Assembly: GCF_051388935.1 (NCBI RefSeq)
Contig: NZ_JBPKBI010000001.1
Coordinates: forward strand, 496,001 to 560,000
DNA: 64,000 bases
Reading direction: 5' to 3'
Source: Yinghuangia sp035454725
GTDB lineage: Bacteria > Actinomycetota > Actinomycetes > Streptomycetales > Streptomycetaceae
Numbering within the stretch: position 1 is the first letter of the stretch; each line of letters starts with the position of its first letter. Under the pieces are notes generated by a model that saw nothing but the letters and a program-made list of their open reading frames with translations, made no database searches and was not told the DNA's origin. The translations under genes were made by a program, and so were the position numbers. Below are positions 50,675 through 59,554 of the stretch, piece after piece.

Positions 50675-51121
50675 ATGGCACGCATGCGCCAGAACACCGT
50701 CCCGTGGTGGCGTTGGCGGGCCCAGGTCCGCTCCGCGCTGCACATGTTCGGCGATCCCGCCTTCCAGCAGGAGAGCTGGCTGACCGGGCAGGCCGAGTAC
50801 GGCTCCGTGACCGACGCTGTTTACCGGCTCGTCGGCGACACCTGGCTGGACCGCTGGTCGGCCGCCACCTACATCGGCCGCATCTTCGTCGACGGCGACG
50901 AGGCGGAGGCCGTCGACCAGGCGGTGCTCGCGGCGCTCGCCGTGCTGCACGAGGTGGGCGAGGAGCAGCCTGCCGGCGCCTACTTCGCGCATCCCGCGTG
51001 GCCCGAGCTGGTCCGCAAGGCCCGCGCGGCACACGAACGCCTCGCCGCCGCCGACGCCGACGACCCGGGGCGACGGCCGGACACCCTCGACGTGCTGCGG
51101 ATCCGCACCGGGGGGCGCTGA
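50675..51121 (+). CDS. Conserved-type hypothetical protein, 148 aa
   Basis: ATG 50675 has an excellent ribosome site (CCAAGGAGGAG). Sequence MARMRQNTVPWWRWRAQVRS then HMFGDPAFQQESWLTGQ; helical, soluble, no motif or signal. It lies 129 bases before purU and may share its transcript. I do not recognise a function; codon usage is fully typical of the genome. Confidence 0.75.
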   Translation: MARMRQNTVPWWRWRAQVRSALHMFGDPAFQQESWLTGQAEYGSVTDAVYRLVGDTWLDRWSAATYIGRIFVDGDEAEAVDQAVLAALAVLHEVGEEQPAGAYFAHPAWPELVRKARAAHERLAAADADDPGRRPDTLDVLRIRTGGR

Positions 51122-51249
51122 GCACCCCTCGCGACGTGGGATCCTGGGGGACGAAGTCGCGGGGCGCACAGTCATCCGCACCGACGGTTTCCGGATCCAC
51201 ACTCGCGCCAACGCTCGATACCCGCCCGATATCCGAGGAAGGCACCAGG

Positions 51250-52191
51250 ATGTCCGACCAGCCCATGCAGCCCGTACCGCCGACGGTCGCCGGTGGAGCG
51301 GTCGGTGCGGGCGGTGCCGGGGCTCCCGTGCCCGCCGAGTCCGCCGAGCAGTACGTGCTGACGCTGTCGTGCCCCGACAAGCGCGGCATCGTGCACGCGG
51401 TGGCGAGTTTCCTCATGATGACCGGCTGCAACATCGTCGACAGCCAGCAGTTCGGCGACCGCGACACCGGCCTGTTCTTCATGCGCGTGCACTTCACCGC
51501 CGAGGAGAACGTGACGCTCGACGCGCTGCGCGCCGGGTTCACCGCGGTCGGGGCGTCGTTCCAGATGGACTGGCAGATCCACGACGCCGATTCGCGCATG
51601 CGCGTCATCGTCATGGTGAGCAAGTTCGGGCACTGCCTCAACGACCTGCTCTTCCGCGCGAGCATCGGAGCGCTGCCGGTCGACATCGTCGCGGTGGTGT
51701 CGAACCACCGGGATTTCGAGGAGCTCTCCGCGTCCTACGGGGTGCCGTTCCACCACATCCCGGTCACGCGCGAGACCAAGCCCGAGGCCGAGGCCCGCCT
51801 CGTGGAGCTCGTACGCGACCTCGACGTCGAACTGGTCGTCCTGGCCCGCTACATGCAGGTCCTCTCCAACGACCTGTGCAAGGAGTTGGAGGGGCGGGCG
51901 ATCAACATCCACCACTCCTTCCTCCCGAGTTTCAAAGGTGCCAAGCCGTACCACCAGGCGCACGCCCGCGGCGTGAAGCTGATCGGCGCCACCGCGCACT
52001 ACGTGACCGCCGACCTGGACGAGGGCCCGATCATCGAGCAGGAGGTCGAGCGCGTCGACCACGCGGTGACCCCCGAACAACTGGTCGCCGTCGGCCGCGA
52101 CGTCGAGTGCCAGGCCCTGTCGCGCGCGGTGAAGTGGCATTCGGAGCACCGGGTGCTGCGCAACGGCAGCCGCACGGTCGTCTTCGCCTGA
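51250..52191 (+). CDS. purU: Formyltetrahydrofolate deformylase
   Basis: 313 aa from ATG 51250. Releases formate from 10-formyl-THF, balancing one-carbon pools for purine synthesis. N-terminal ACT domain (LTLSCPDKRGIVHAVASFL) after a 33-aa Gly/Ala/Pro leader, then a formyltransferase-like domain with FGHCLNDLLFR, SNHRDFEELS, INIHHSFLPSFKGAKPYHQA (catalytic Asn/His) and GATAHYVTADLDEGPII (catalytic Asp). Complete and presumably active. Confidence 0.95.
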   Translation: MSDQPMQPVPPTVAGGAVGAGGAGAPVPAESAEQYVLTLSCPDKRGIVHAVASFLMMTGCNIVDSQQFGDRDTGLFFMRVHFTAEENVTLDALRAGFTAVGASFQMDWQIHDADSRMRVIVMVSKFGHCLNDLLFRASIGALPVDIVAVVSNHRDFEELSASYGVPFHHIPVTRETKPEAEARLVELVRDLDVELVVLARYMQVLSNDLCKELEGRAINIHHSFLPSFKGAKPYHQAHARGVKLIGATAHYVTADLDEGPIIEQEVERVDHAVTPEQLVAVGRDVECQALSRAVKWHSEHRVLRNGSRTVVFA

Positions 52192-52218
52192 TCGGGCGGG
52201 GCGCCGGCCCGGAAGAGG

Positions 52219-52965
52219 TCAGTGCCGCGCCGACCCGGCGAGCAGCGCGGCGACCCCGATGAGCCCGGCCAGCGCGCCGAGAGCGAGTCCGACCCGCGCC
52301 CGCAGCGTCGGCAACGGCGATGATCCGCCGGGTTGTTCGCGCGAGATCGTCGACGATCGGCCGGTCAGCACCACGCCGTCCGGGCGCCGTTCGACGCGCC
52401 CGGAGACGTAGACCCGCTCGCCCGCCGCGAGGACGGTCTCGCTGCGGTCGCAGCGCGAGACCCGCCGCATGCGCCGCGCGCCGAAGTCGACCGCCACCAC
52501 GCCGTCTTGCGGCACGCCGCCGCCGACGGTGTCGCGGCTCGCCACCGGCAGCCGGACCGCGCGCAGCCCGACGGGGTCGACGACCACCGCACCGGTGTCG
52601 TCGCGCAGCAGGAACGGCCGGTCCGACGAGCGGACTTCGGTACGGCCGCGGCCCCGCCGGGCCGGCCGCAGCTCGCTGTGGTGCAATGGCCCGTCGCCGT
52701 CGAAGTCGCGCACCCGGGCGGGCTCTTGCTCGACCCAGTACTCCACCGCCGCACTGGTGAACCACACGCACGCCCGGCCCGAAACGGGCGCGCGCACCAA
52801 CCCGTCGGGCAGCGGTTCGACGGCCCCGAAGACGACCACGCGGCCGTCGGCGTGCGCCGCATCGGCGCAGGTCATCAGACGTGCCCGTGACAGGCACAGA
52901 CCTGTCGGCGCGGTGGCGAGCGCGAGGGCGGCGACAACGAGTGCGATGACCCCGAACATGACCAT
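52219..52965 (-). CDS. GIDE-domain (E3-ligase-like) membrane protein
   Basis: 248 aa from ATG 52965 (or 52959). TM helix at the N-terminus (MFGVIALVVAALALATA), then an outside or membrane-proximal beta-rich domain with RAPVSGRACVWFTSAAVEYW, RPFLLRDDTGAVVVDP and LAAGERVYVSGRVERRPDG, typical of the bacterial GIDE domain annotated after mitochondrial E3 ligases (the bacterial ones lack a RING). A second TM lies at the C-terminus (VGLALGALAGLIGVAALLAG). Function in bacteria unknown. Convergent with purU. Confidence 0.8.
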   Translation of the reverse strand: MVMFGVIALVVAALALATAPTGLCLSRARLMTCADAAHADGRVVVFGAVEPLPDGLVRAPVSGRACVWFTSAAVEYWVEQEPARVRDFDGDGPLHHSELRPARRGRGRTEVRSSDRPFLLRDDTGAVVVDPVGLRAVRLPVASRDTVGGGVPQDGVVAVDFGARRMRRVSRCDRSETVLAAGERVYVSGRVERRPDGVVLTGRSSTISREQPGGSSPLPTLRARVGLALGALAGLIGVAALLAGSARH

Positions 52966-53435
52966 GTGAGGTCAACATACGCCGCGGCCCCGATCATGTC
53001 ACGGCGTTCGTCGGGCCCCGAAAACCCTTTGCGGGCACCTCCCCTGACATGGCTTCATGGATCCCGACAGGCAATCCCGCGCGGCTCCGGACCACCTCCG
53101 TGGCAGCCGCGCCGCGAAGGAAAGGAGCGGTCCGGTGCGGTTCCGCGAGCAAGGCCGGCGCCCCGCAGACAGGTGCGGCGCCCCGGCCCGACGCAGGTAA
53201 CCCCGTTCCGCTCCTTTCCGCGGTCTCGCTTCTCTGCTTGCGGCGGCCACCGGCTCCGCCACGGCGACCGCCGGAGGGGCCGCCCCGGCAGCAGCAGGGT
53301 GCGCACGTCCGGTCGCAGGCCGGGCGGCCCCTCCTCTCCTGTACCGACCCAGTCTTGGGGCCGCCACGGCCCACTACCGCGCAGCGCGGACGTGGCACAG
53401 ACTTTTCAGTGAACACACTTGGAGTGTGAGCAACC
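52966..53435. other. 470-bp region upstream of rtcB, highly structured
   Basis: Divergent between the GIDE-domain gene and rtcB. No ORF accepted. The 53112-53223 segment can fold into one large branched structure, listed separately. Confidence 0.5.
53112..53223. other. Candidate structured RNA/regulatory element upstream of rtcB
   Basis: ggaaaggagcgg (53119-53130) pairs with ccgctcctttcc (53208-53219), extended by ccgcg/gcgg on the outside. Inside, a long hairpin runs from about 53151 (ggccggcgcc) to 53190 (ggcgccccggcc), with a smaller gcgg/ccgc hairpin beside it. About 110 bases in all, roughly 210 bases before rtcB. No Rfam family recognised by eye. Confidence 0.4.
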
Positions 53436-54650
53436 ATGACGTACACCGAGGTTCCCGGCGCGCGTGACGTGCCGATCCGCATGTGGACGGATCCGTCGCA
53501 GATCGAGAGCCAGGCGCGGCAGCAGTTGAACAACATCACCACGCTCCCGTGGCTGCACGGCCTCGCGGTCATGCCCGACGTGCACTACGGGCGCGGCGCG
53601 ACCGTCGGCTCGGTCATCGCGATGAAGGACGCCGTCTGCCCCGCGGCCGTCGGCGTCGACATCGGTTGCGGGGTCTCCGCGGTCCGTACGTCGCTGCGTG
53701 CCGACGACCTTCCGGGCGACCTCGGTCCGCTGCGGGCGAAGATCGAGGCGGCCATCCCGGTCGGGTACGCCTCGCACAGCGAGGTCGTGGCGGTCGACAA
53801 GCTTCCCGGGCTCTCGCTCGCGGCGTGGGACTCGCTGTGGGAGCGGTTCGGCGACCTGGCCCCCGAGGTCCACGCGCGGCGTGAGCGGGCGGGCGTGCAG
53901 ATCGGGTCGCTGGGCTCGGGCAACCACTACGTGTCGCTCGACGTCGACGAGTCCGGTTTCGTGTGGCTCCAGCTCCACTCTGGTTCGCGCAACATCGGCA
54001 AGGAGCTCGCGGAGCACCACATCGGCGTCGCCCGCTCGCTCCCGCACAACCAGGACCTGGTCGACCGCGACCTCGCGGTCTTCGTCGCGGACACCCCCGA
54101 GATGGAGGCGTACCGCCGGGACCTGTACTGGGCCCAGGAGTACGCGCGCTTCAACCGCGACGTCATGCTCGCGCTGTACGAGCAGGTCGTGCGGGACTTC
54201 TTCGGCAAGAGCGGAAGCAAGGGCCGGAAGAAGGTGTGGTTCGACCAGCGCATCTCGTGCCACCACAACTACGTGTCGGAAGAGACGTACGACGGCGTCG
54301 ATGTGCTGGTCACGCGCAAGGGCGCGATCCGCGCCGGCCGTGGTGAATACGGGATCGTCCCCGGCTCGATGGCCGCGGGCTCGTACATCGTGCGCGGGCT
54401 CGGGAACGAGCTCGCGTTCAACTCCGCGTCGCACGGCGCGGGCCGCAAGATGAGCCGGAACGCGGCGAAGAAGCGGTTCACCGTGCAGGACCTCGTCAAG
54501 CAGACCGAGGGCGTCGAGTGCCGCAAGGACGCCGGTGTGGTCGACGAGATCCCCGGCGCGTACAAGAACCTGGGGCAGGTCATGCGGCAGCAGGAGGACC
54601 TGGTCGAGGTCGTGACGCACCTGAGGCCGCTGATCACGGTCAAGGGCTGA
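53436..54650 (+). CDS. rtcB: RtcB-family RNA ligase
   Basis: 404 aa. GTP/Mn-dependent ligase joining 2',3'-cyclic phosphate or 3'-phosphate ends to 5'-OH ends; acts in RNA repair. PDVHYGRGATVGSVIAMKDA, VGVDIGCGVSAVRT (metal Asp/Cys), GSGNHYVSL, HSGSRNIG, FDQRISCHHNYV, GSMAAGSYIVRGLGN and NSASHGAGRKMSR (His that is guanylylated) are all present. Start ATG 53436. No archease or rtcA gene is adjacent. Confidence 0.95.
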   Translation: MTYTEVPGARDVPIRMWTDPSQIESQARQQLNNITTLPWLHGLAVMPDVHYGRGATVGSVIAMKDAVCPAAVGVDIGCGVSAVRTSLRADDLPGDLGPLRAKIEAAIPVGYASHSEVVAVDKLPGLSLAAWDSLWERFGDLAPEVHARRERAGVQIGSLGSGNHYVSLDVDESGFVWLQLHSGSRNIGKELAEHHIGVARSLPHNQDLVDRDLAVFVADTPEMEAYRRDLYWAQEYARFNRDVMLALYEQVVRDFFGKSGSKGRKKVWFDQRISCHHNYVSEETYDGVDVLVTRKGAIRAGRGEYGIVPGSMAAGSYIVRGLGNELAFNSASHGAGRKMSRNAAKKRFTVQDLVKQTEGVECRKDAGVVDEIPGAYKNLGQVMRQQEDLVEVVTHLRPLITVKG

Positions 54651-54666
54651 GACGAACGCAGGGAGT

Positions 54667-54697
54667 TTCGAGGGGGCCGCCGGGCGGCCCCCTCGAA
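54667..54697. terminator. Bidirectional terminator rtcB/kinase
   Basis: Perfect 13-bp stem ttcgagggggccg (54667-54679) with 54685-54697, loop ccggg, between convergent genes. Confidence 0.8.
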
Positions 54698-54711
54698 GCG
54701 TTCGTCCGCCG

Positions 54712-56745
54712 TCAGCCCGCGCGGCGCAGGGTGCCGGTCGGGTTGCCGGTGGTCTCGGCGATGATCTCGCAGGTCATGGTGTCGCCGCCGACGTTCACCA
54801 GGCGCAGTTTGATCTGGCCGCCGGACGCACACACCTGTATACCGCCTGCGAGTGTGGGCTGCGGCTTGCCGTCGGGCACGTCCTGAAGGAGCAGGCCGTC
54901 TCCGGAAGCGGAGACGAGCTTGGAATTGCTCGTGCAGTTGCCGTCGACGAGCGCGCCGCCCGCGTGCGACGACGTCGAGGCCACCAGGCCTTGGGCGTCG
55001 GGTTGGTGGAGGACGACGGTGAAGGTCGACGTGGTCCAGCCGCTCTCGGTGGTGATGCTGCCGGACCACGTGCCGACGTAGTCCTCGGGAATTTTCGTGG
55101 GGGAGCCGGCGGTGGCGCCGGACACCTCGGCGGCGGTGCCCGCCGTCGTCGGCCGCGAAGCCGAGGGCCGGGACGACGACGGACCGGAATCCGAGGTGCC
55201 GACGGGCACGGTGCCGGCGTCCGTCGGGGACGTCGCGCCGGGGTTGACCGAGCCCGCGGGGCTTGTGGGGTCGTCCTCGCCGGAACGGGCGACGAGCGCG
55301 GAGGCGCTGACGATCGACACGGCGGCGGCGATCGCCGAGACGTAGAGCCACGCGGTGCCGCGCCGCGTCCCGGATTTCGCCGGTTGCGGCGGAGACGCGG
55401 GGGAACTCCCGGGTGGGCTCGCAGGAGGATTCGCGGGCGGGTTGGCGGGCGGGTTCGAGGCCTGGGGCGGAGTGGACCGCGCTGGACCGGCGTTGGCGGG
55501 AGGCGGCGCGTGCACCGGCGTCCCGGACGGCGGCGGGTAGTTCGCCGCAGGGGCCGCCGGGGCCGCCGGGGACGCCGGGGCCGAGGACGGCTTCGGCGGC
55601 GCGGCCGGCTTTGGTGGGCTCGCCGCGGCGAAGCTCAGCGGCTGCGCCGCCGGCGGGTACATCGAGTACGGCTGTGACGGCGGCTCGGTCGGTGCGTACG
55701 CAGAGGGCGGTTGCGAGGGCGCGGTGGTCTGCCCGTCGAGATATCCGCCGGAGCGTCCGCCCGAGTACTCGCCCGAGTGCGCGCCGGTCCGCCCGGTGCC
55801 CGTCGGTGCCGCCGCTTCTCCGACCGGTTCGGGGTCGGGTTCCGGGGCCAGTTCGTCGATTTCCAGCAGGGCGATCGCGCGACGGCTCAGGTCCGTCGTG
55901 AGCGGCCCGGGCAGCCAGCCCGGCTCGATGAGCGCCGCGGTGCCCCCGTCCGGGGCCAGTTGCTCCAAAAGCTCCTGCGGAGTCGGGCGGTTCCCCGCGT
56001 ACTTCGCCAGGCAGGCCGAGATCAGGTCACGCAACGCCGGTGGCACAGCGCCGAGTTCGGGCGACTTGGAGACGATGCGGAACATCAGCGCCTGGCCGCT
56101 GCCGGCACCGAACGGACCTTCCGCGGTCGCTGCGAACACCAGCACCGAGCCGAGGGAGAAGATGTCCGTCGCCGGTCCGACATCGCGGCCGTCGACTTGT
56201 TCGGGCGACATGAACCCGGGGGAGCCGACGGTCGATCCGGTGCGCGTGTGCACGCTCGCGTCGAGCGCCCGCGAGATGCCGAAGTCGATCACGCGCGGCC
56301 CGTCGAGCGACAGCAGCACGTTGGTCGGCTTGAGGTCCCGGTGGATCAGGCCGGTGCCGTGGATTCCGATGAGCGCCTCCGCGAGCCCGGCGCCGAGTGT
56401 GCGCACCGACGCCTCGGGCAGCGGCCCGTGGCGGTCGACGGCCTCGAACACGGACGGACCCGCGACATAACCGGTCACCAGCCAGGGCCGGGCGGAGTCG
56501 GTGTCGGCGTCGATGACCGGTGCGGTCCACGCGCCGCCGACCCGCCGCGCGGCGGCCACTTCGCGCCGGAAGAGGTGCCGGAACCCCGGATCGTCCGCGA
56601 GTTCGGGACGGATCACCTTGACCGCGACCGTGCGCCCTCCCGGGCTGCGGGCCAGGTATACGCGTCCCATGCCGCCCGCACCGAGCACGCGCAGAATGCG
56701 GTATCCGCCGATCTCCCTCGGGTCGTCCCGGTCAAGTGCTCGCAC
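54712..56745 (-). CDS. Membrane Ser/Thr protein kinase with extracellular domain
   Basis: 677 aa from GTG 56745 (AAGGGG upstream). Kinase domain residues about 10-270: YRILRVLGAGGMGRVYLARS, VAVKVI (Lys), HRDLKPTNVLL, VIDFGISRAL, GSPGFMSPEQVDG; complete. Then a Pro/Ala/Ser-rich juxtamembrane segment of about 200 residues with PPAN/PPAS repeats, a TM helix (about 475-497, WLYVSAIAAAVSIVSASALV), a Ser/Thr linker and an outer beta-rich domain (YVGTWSGSITTESGWTTSTF, CTSNSKLVSASGDGLLL, two likely disulphide Cys plus a third). Actinobacterial PknB-type signalling; no PASTA repeats, and the signal is unknown. Confidence 0.92.
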   Translation of the reverse strand: MRALDRDDPREIGGYRILRVLGAGGMGRVYLARSPGGRTVAVKVIRPELADDPGFRHLFRREVAAARRVGGAWTAPVIDADTDSARPWLVTGYVAGPSVFEAVDRHGPLPEASVRTLGAGLAEALIGIHGTGLIHRDLKPTNVLLSLDGPRVIDFGISRALDASVHTRTGSTVGSPGFMSPEQVDGRDVGPATDIFSLGSVLVFAATAEGPFGAGSGQALMFRIVSKSPELGAVPPALRDLISACLAKYAGNRPTPQELLEQLAPDGGTAALIEPGWLPGPLTTDLSRRAIALLEIDELAPEPDPEPVGEAAAPTGTGRTGAHSGEYSGGRSGGYLDGQTTAPSQPPSAYAPTEPPSQPYSMYPPAAQPLSFAAASPPKPAAPPKPSSAPASPAAPAAPAANYPPPSGTPVHAPPPANAGPARSTPPQASNPPANPPANPPASPPGSSPASPPQPAKSGTRRGTAWLYVSAIAAAVSIVSASALVARSGEDDPTSPAGSVNPGATSPTDAGTVPVGTSDSGPSSSRPSASRPTTAGTAAEVSGATAGSPTKIPEDYVGTWSGSITTESGWTTSTFTVVLHQPDAQGLVASTSSHAGGALVDGNCTSNSKLVSASGDGLLLQDVPDGKPQPTLAGGIQVCASGGQIKLRLVNVGGDTMTCEIIAETTGNPTGTLRRAG

Positions 56746-57279
56746 CCGGCATGCCCCTTCTCTCCCCCGATCGCCCCGAAAGCTCCCCCGCCCACACTCG
56801 GGCGAGGATACGTCGACCGGCCCCGAGGCTGCTCGACCCGCGTCCGGGCAGCGCAGCGTCCGGTCGGTGCCGGTGTACGGCGGTACGCGGGCGAGCCCCC
56901 AATCGGGACGAATCAATCCTGTGTGTCCCGGCTCCCCGTACGACGTGCGGTGCCCTTCACACCGTTCGTTCACACGCCTGGCCGTGCGCCGCCCCGCACC
57001 GGCAACTGCACGATGGAATCTCTTGGTTCCGCACTGTATGCGGGCGTCGGCCCGTGCGGGAGGGGTGGTCGGCACGAACCGCGCACGGCCCTCACCGGCC
57101 CGGATCGCTGTTCGTTCCGCACACCCCACCAGATGCGATCTTGTGCCGCAACCCGGCAGGATGTCCTATCTGACGTCCCATCAGATCAGGGGGAGGCGGG
57201 CGATCGCGCGACGGCGGCGCCGAATCCGTGATTTCTTCACCCAGGAGGCACGACCCGCAGGCCACCCGAAGGAGTTCCG
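56746..57279. other. Divergent region kinase/nitroreductase
   Basis: 534 bases with no accepted ORF. Contains the inverted repeat at 57168-57186 near the nitroreductase start. Confidence 0.5.
57168..57186. promoter_or_regulatory. Inverted repeat, candidate operator of nitroreductase/SDR pair
   Basis: ATCTGA (57168-57173), 7-base spacer, TCAGAT (57181-57186), 93 bases before the start codon. Size and position suit a TetR-family repressor; no regulator gene is adjacent. Confidence 0.45.
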
Positions 57280-57966
57280 ATGGACATCCGCGAAGCGCTC
57301 TACACCACCCGGGCCATGCGCCGGGTCACCGCCGAGCCCATCCCCGACGACGTCCAGGCGCGCATCCTCGACGCCGCCGTCCGCGCACCCAGCGGCGGAA
57401 ACACGCAGGGCTGGCGCTTCCTGCTGGTCGACGACCCGGACCTCAAGGCGCAGCTCGGCCCGATGTACCGCGAGGCGCTGGCCGGGCTGTGGACGGGCCC
57501 GTACGCACCCCGGCTCGCCGCCGCCGAGGCGGCCCCCGAGACGCCCGAGGCCCGGCAGTTCTTCCGCGTGCGCGACTCGTCGCAGTGGCTCGCCGACAAC
57601 TTCGAGCAGGTCCCGCTGTTCCTGTTCGCGTTCGTGCAGAACGACCCGACCGGCGGCTCGATCTTCCCGGCGGTGTGGAGCGCGCAACTCGCGGCCCGTA
57701 CCGAGGGTGTCGGCTCGTCGTTGACCTCGGTGCTGGGGCTCGCCCACCGGGACGCCGTCATGCGCGTCCTCGGCGTGCCCGAGAACAAGGGCTGGCAGAT
57801 GGCCTGTTGCGTGTCCTTTGGCTACCCCACCGGCCGCTGGGGTGTCGCGCCGCGGGTGCCCGCGCACAAGGTCGCCTACCGGAACAAGTGGGGCGCCCCG
57901 GTCGGCTTCGAGATCCCCGAGCCCTTGTGGCCCGACGCCAAGTCCTCTGAAGGAGACGGAACATGA
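57280..57966 (+). CDS. Nitroreductase-family protein
   Basis: 228 aa from ATG 57280 (GAAGGAG upstream). FMN-dependent NAD(P)H oxidoreductase fold: REALYTTRAMRRVTAEPIPD, APSGGNTQGWRFLLVDD (FMN site), AAQLAARTEGVGSS-type region (SAQLAARTEGVGSSLTSVLG), and a C-terminal FGYPTGRWGVAPR. Shares a 4-base overlap with the SDR gene, so they probably act on the same small molecule. Substrate unknown. Confidence 0.9.
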   Translation: MDIREALYTTRAMRRVTAEPIPDDVQARILDAAVRAPSGGNTQGWRFLLVDDPDLKAQLGPMYREALAGLWTGPYAPRLAAAEAAPETPEARQFFRVRDSSQWLADNFEQVPLFLFAFVQNDPTGGSIFPAVWSAQLAARTEGVGSSLTSVLGLAHRDAVMRVLGVPENKGWQMACCVSFGYPTGRWGVAPRVPAHKVAYRNKWGAPVGFEIPEPLWPDAKSSEGDGT

Positions 57967-58811
57967 CGCCTGCTCAGCCACCCCTGTCGGAAAGCGCCGC
58001 GTTCGTCTCCGGCGGCGGCAGCGGCATCGGCCTCGCGTGCGCGCTGCGGTTCGCCGCCGAGGGCGCGCACGTGACCGTCGCCGGGCGCGGCGAAGACCGC
58101 CTGGGGGCCGCGGTGGCCGAGCTTGAGGCGGTTGCCGCGCCGGGCGCGCACGTTGGTTACGTGGTCGCCGACGTCACCGACGAGGAGCAGGTCCGGGCCG
58201 CCGTCGACCGGGCGGCGTCCCTGGGCCGCCCGCTCAGGGCCGTCGTGGCGTCCGCGGGCGGCAACTCGACAATGGGCCCGATCACCCTCGTCGACACCCG
58301 GAAGTGGCGCGACACGGTCGACCTCAACATCACCGGCACGATGCTCGTGCTCAAGCACAGCGCCCGCCACATGGTCCGCGCCGGGGGCGGCGCGTTCGTG
58401 GCGATCTCCTCACTCGCGTCGTCCGCCACGCACCGCTGGTTCGGCGCGTACGGGGTCTCCAAGGCCGGCATCGACCACCTCGTACGCCTCGCCGCCGACG
58501 AACTCGGACCCAGCGGCGTCCGCGTGCACAGCATCCGCCCGGGCCTGGTCCGCACCGACATGGTCGACATGGTCACCGAGGGCGGCCCCGTCCTCGACGA
58601 CTACCTCGCCTGCACGCCTCTGGGCCGCATCGGCGAACCCGACGACATCGCCGCCCTCGCCGCCTTCCTGGTCGGCCCGCAGTCGACCTGGCTCACCGGC
58701 CAGAACATCAACGCCGACGGCGGCCACCACCTGCGCCGCGGACCCGACTACCGCCCTTTGCTGGAACCGCTGTTCGGCCCCGACGCCCTCCGCGGCGTGG
58801 TCGAGGAGTGA
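57963..58811 (+). CDS. Short-chain dehydrogenase/reductase
   Basis: 282 aa from ATG 57963. AFVSGGGSGIGLACALRFAA (cofactor loop), VASAGGNSTMGPI, catalytic Ser in AISSLASSATHRWFGAYGVS with Y-x-x-x-K, and RPGLVRTDMVDMV; C-terminal TWLTGQNINADGGHHLRRG. Classical SDR of the type common in steroid/fatty-acid-like degradation modules. Coupled to the nitroreductase gene. Confidence 0.92.
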   Translation: MTPAQPPLSESAAFVSGGGSGIGLACALRFAAEGAHVTVAGRGEDRLGAAVAELEAVAAPGAHVGYVVADVTDEEQVRAAVDRAASLGRPLRAVVASAGGNSTMGPITLVDTRKWRDTVDLNITGTMLVLKHSARHMVRAGGGAFVAISSLASSATHRWFGAYGVSKAGIDHLVRLAADELGPSGVRVHSIRPGLVRTDMVDMVTEGGPVLDDYLACTPLGRIGEPDDIAALAAFLVGPQSTWLTGQNINADGGHHLRRGPDYRPLLEPLFGPDALRGVVEE

Positions 58812-58971
58812 CGGCCGTTCCGCGAAGGACGGGTAGGCGCCGGTGAGGTGACGGCACCTCAGTTGTCCAGCCGGTAGGACTCGGAGCCGTCGGGGCCCTT
58901 GGGGTGTCGCCGGTGACCGTGATGCGCTGCATCGAGCGGCGCGCCTGTCCCCTGCCCGCCCGCCAACGCCG

Positions 58972-59004
58972 ACGAGGCGCCTCCCGGCTGGGGAGGCGCC
59001 TCGT
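58972..59004. terminator. Bidirectional terminator
   Basis: Perfect 14-bp stem (58972-58985 with 58991-59004), loop ggctg, between the SDR gene and the convergent 146-aa gene. Confidence 0.8.
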
Positions 59005-59113
59005 ACGACACGTGTCGACCGCCCGCGACGGGCAGCCGGAGATTTCACGGCGTGTTCACAACTGGCTCACAATTCTCGCTCGCGGCTCGCTCGTGGTCCG
59101 CACCAGAAATGCG

Positions 59114-59554
59114 TCAGGAATGCATCAGGCAGTACAACTGGTCGCCCGCGCGGTGGAGTTCGTGCGCGAACGCCGTCCAGTCGTGCAGCATCCGGTAGAG
59201 GAGATACGCGTCGCGCGGGATCCGCCGGTCCGGCACCGTCGACCAGATGAACGCCGCGGCGCCCAACTCCTCGTCGGTGGCGTTGCGCAGCACCTCCAGC
59301 AGTATCGGCGGCAGTTGCATCACCGCGTGCGCCGGGTGCAGCACGACAAGTTCGAGCGGCGGGGTGGCCTCGCGCGGCGTATCGCCCAGGAGCGACAGCA
59401 CCATGGCGCTGACCGTCTCCGGTTTGACATTGCTGATGTACGAGTTGCTCGGCCGTTCTCGCGGCTCGCACGGGTCGAGGGGGTCGATGAGCGGGGGGAC
59501 CCGAGCGGCGGCGGCGCGGTCCGGAGCGCCGAAGTACTCGTACGTCACTCCCAC
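59114..59554 (-). CDS. Unrecognised 146-aa protein
   Basis: GTG 59554 was chosen because AAAGGAGG lies six bases upstream; the frame is open further but the extension is Arg-rich. Sequence starts MGVTYEYFGAPDRAAAARVP and ends in a helical part (AYLLYRMLHDWTAFAHELHR, CLMHS). Leu/Pro-rich, soluble, no signal. I do not recognise it. Its own terminator and good ribosome site argue that it is real. Confidence 0.7.
   Translation of the reverse strand: MGVTYEYFGAPDRAAAARVPPLIDPLDPCEPRERPSNSYISNVKPETVSAMVLSLLGDTPREATPPLELVVLHPAHAVMQLPPILLEVLRNATDEELGAAAFIWSTVPDRRIPRDAYLLYRMLHDWTAFAHELHRAGDQLYCLMHS

Noticed and set aside
53040..53230. Possible cobalamin riboswitch upstream of rtcB
   Set aside because: Some GC-rich words resemble it, but the B12-box is absent and rtcB is not a B12-controlled gene.
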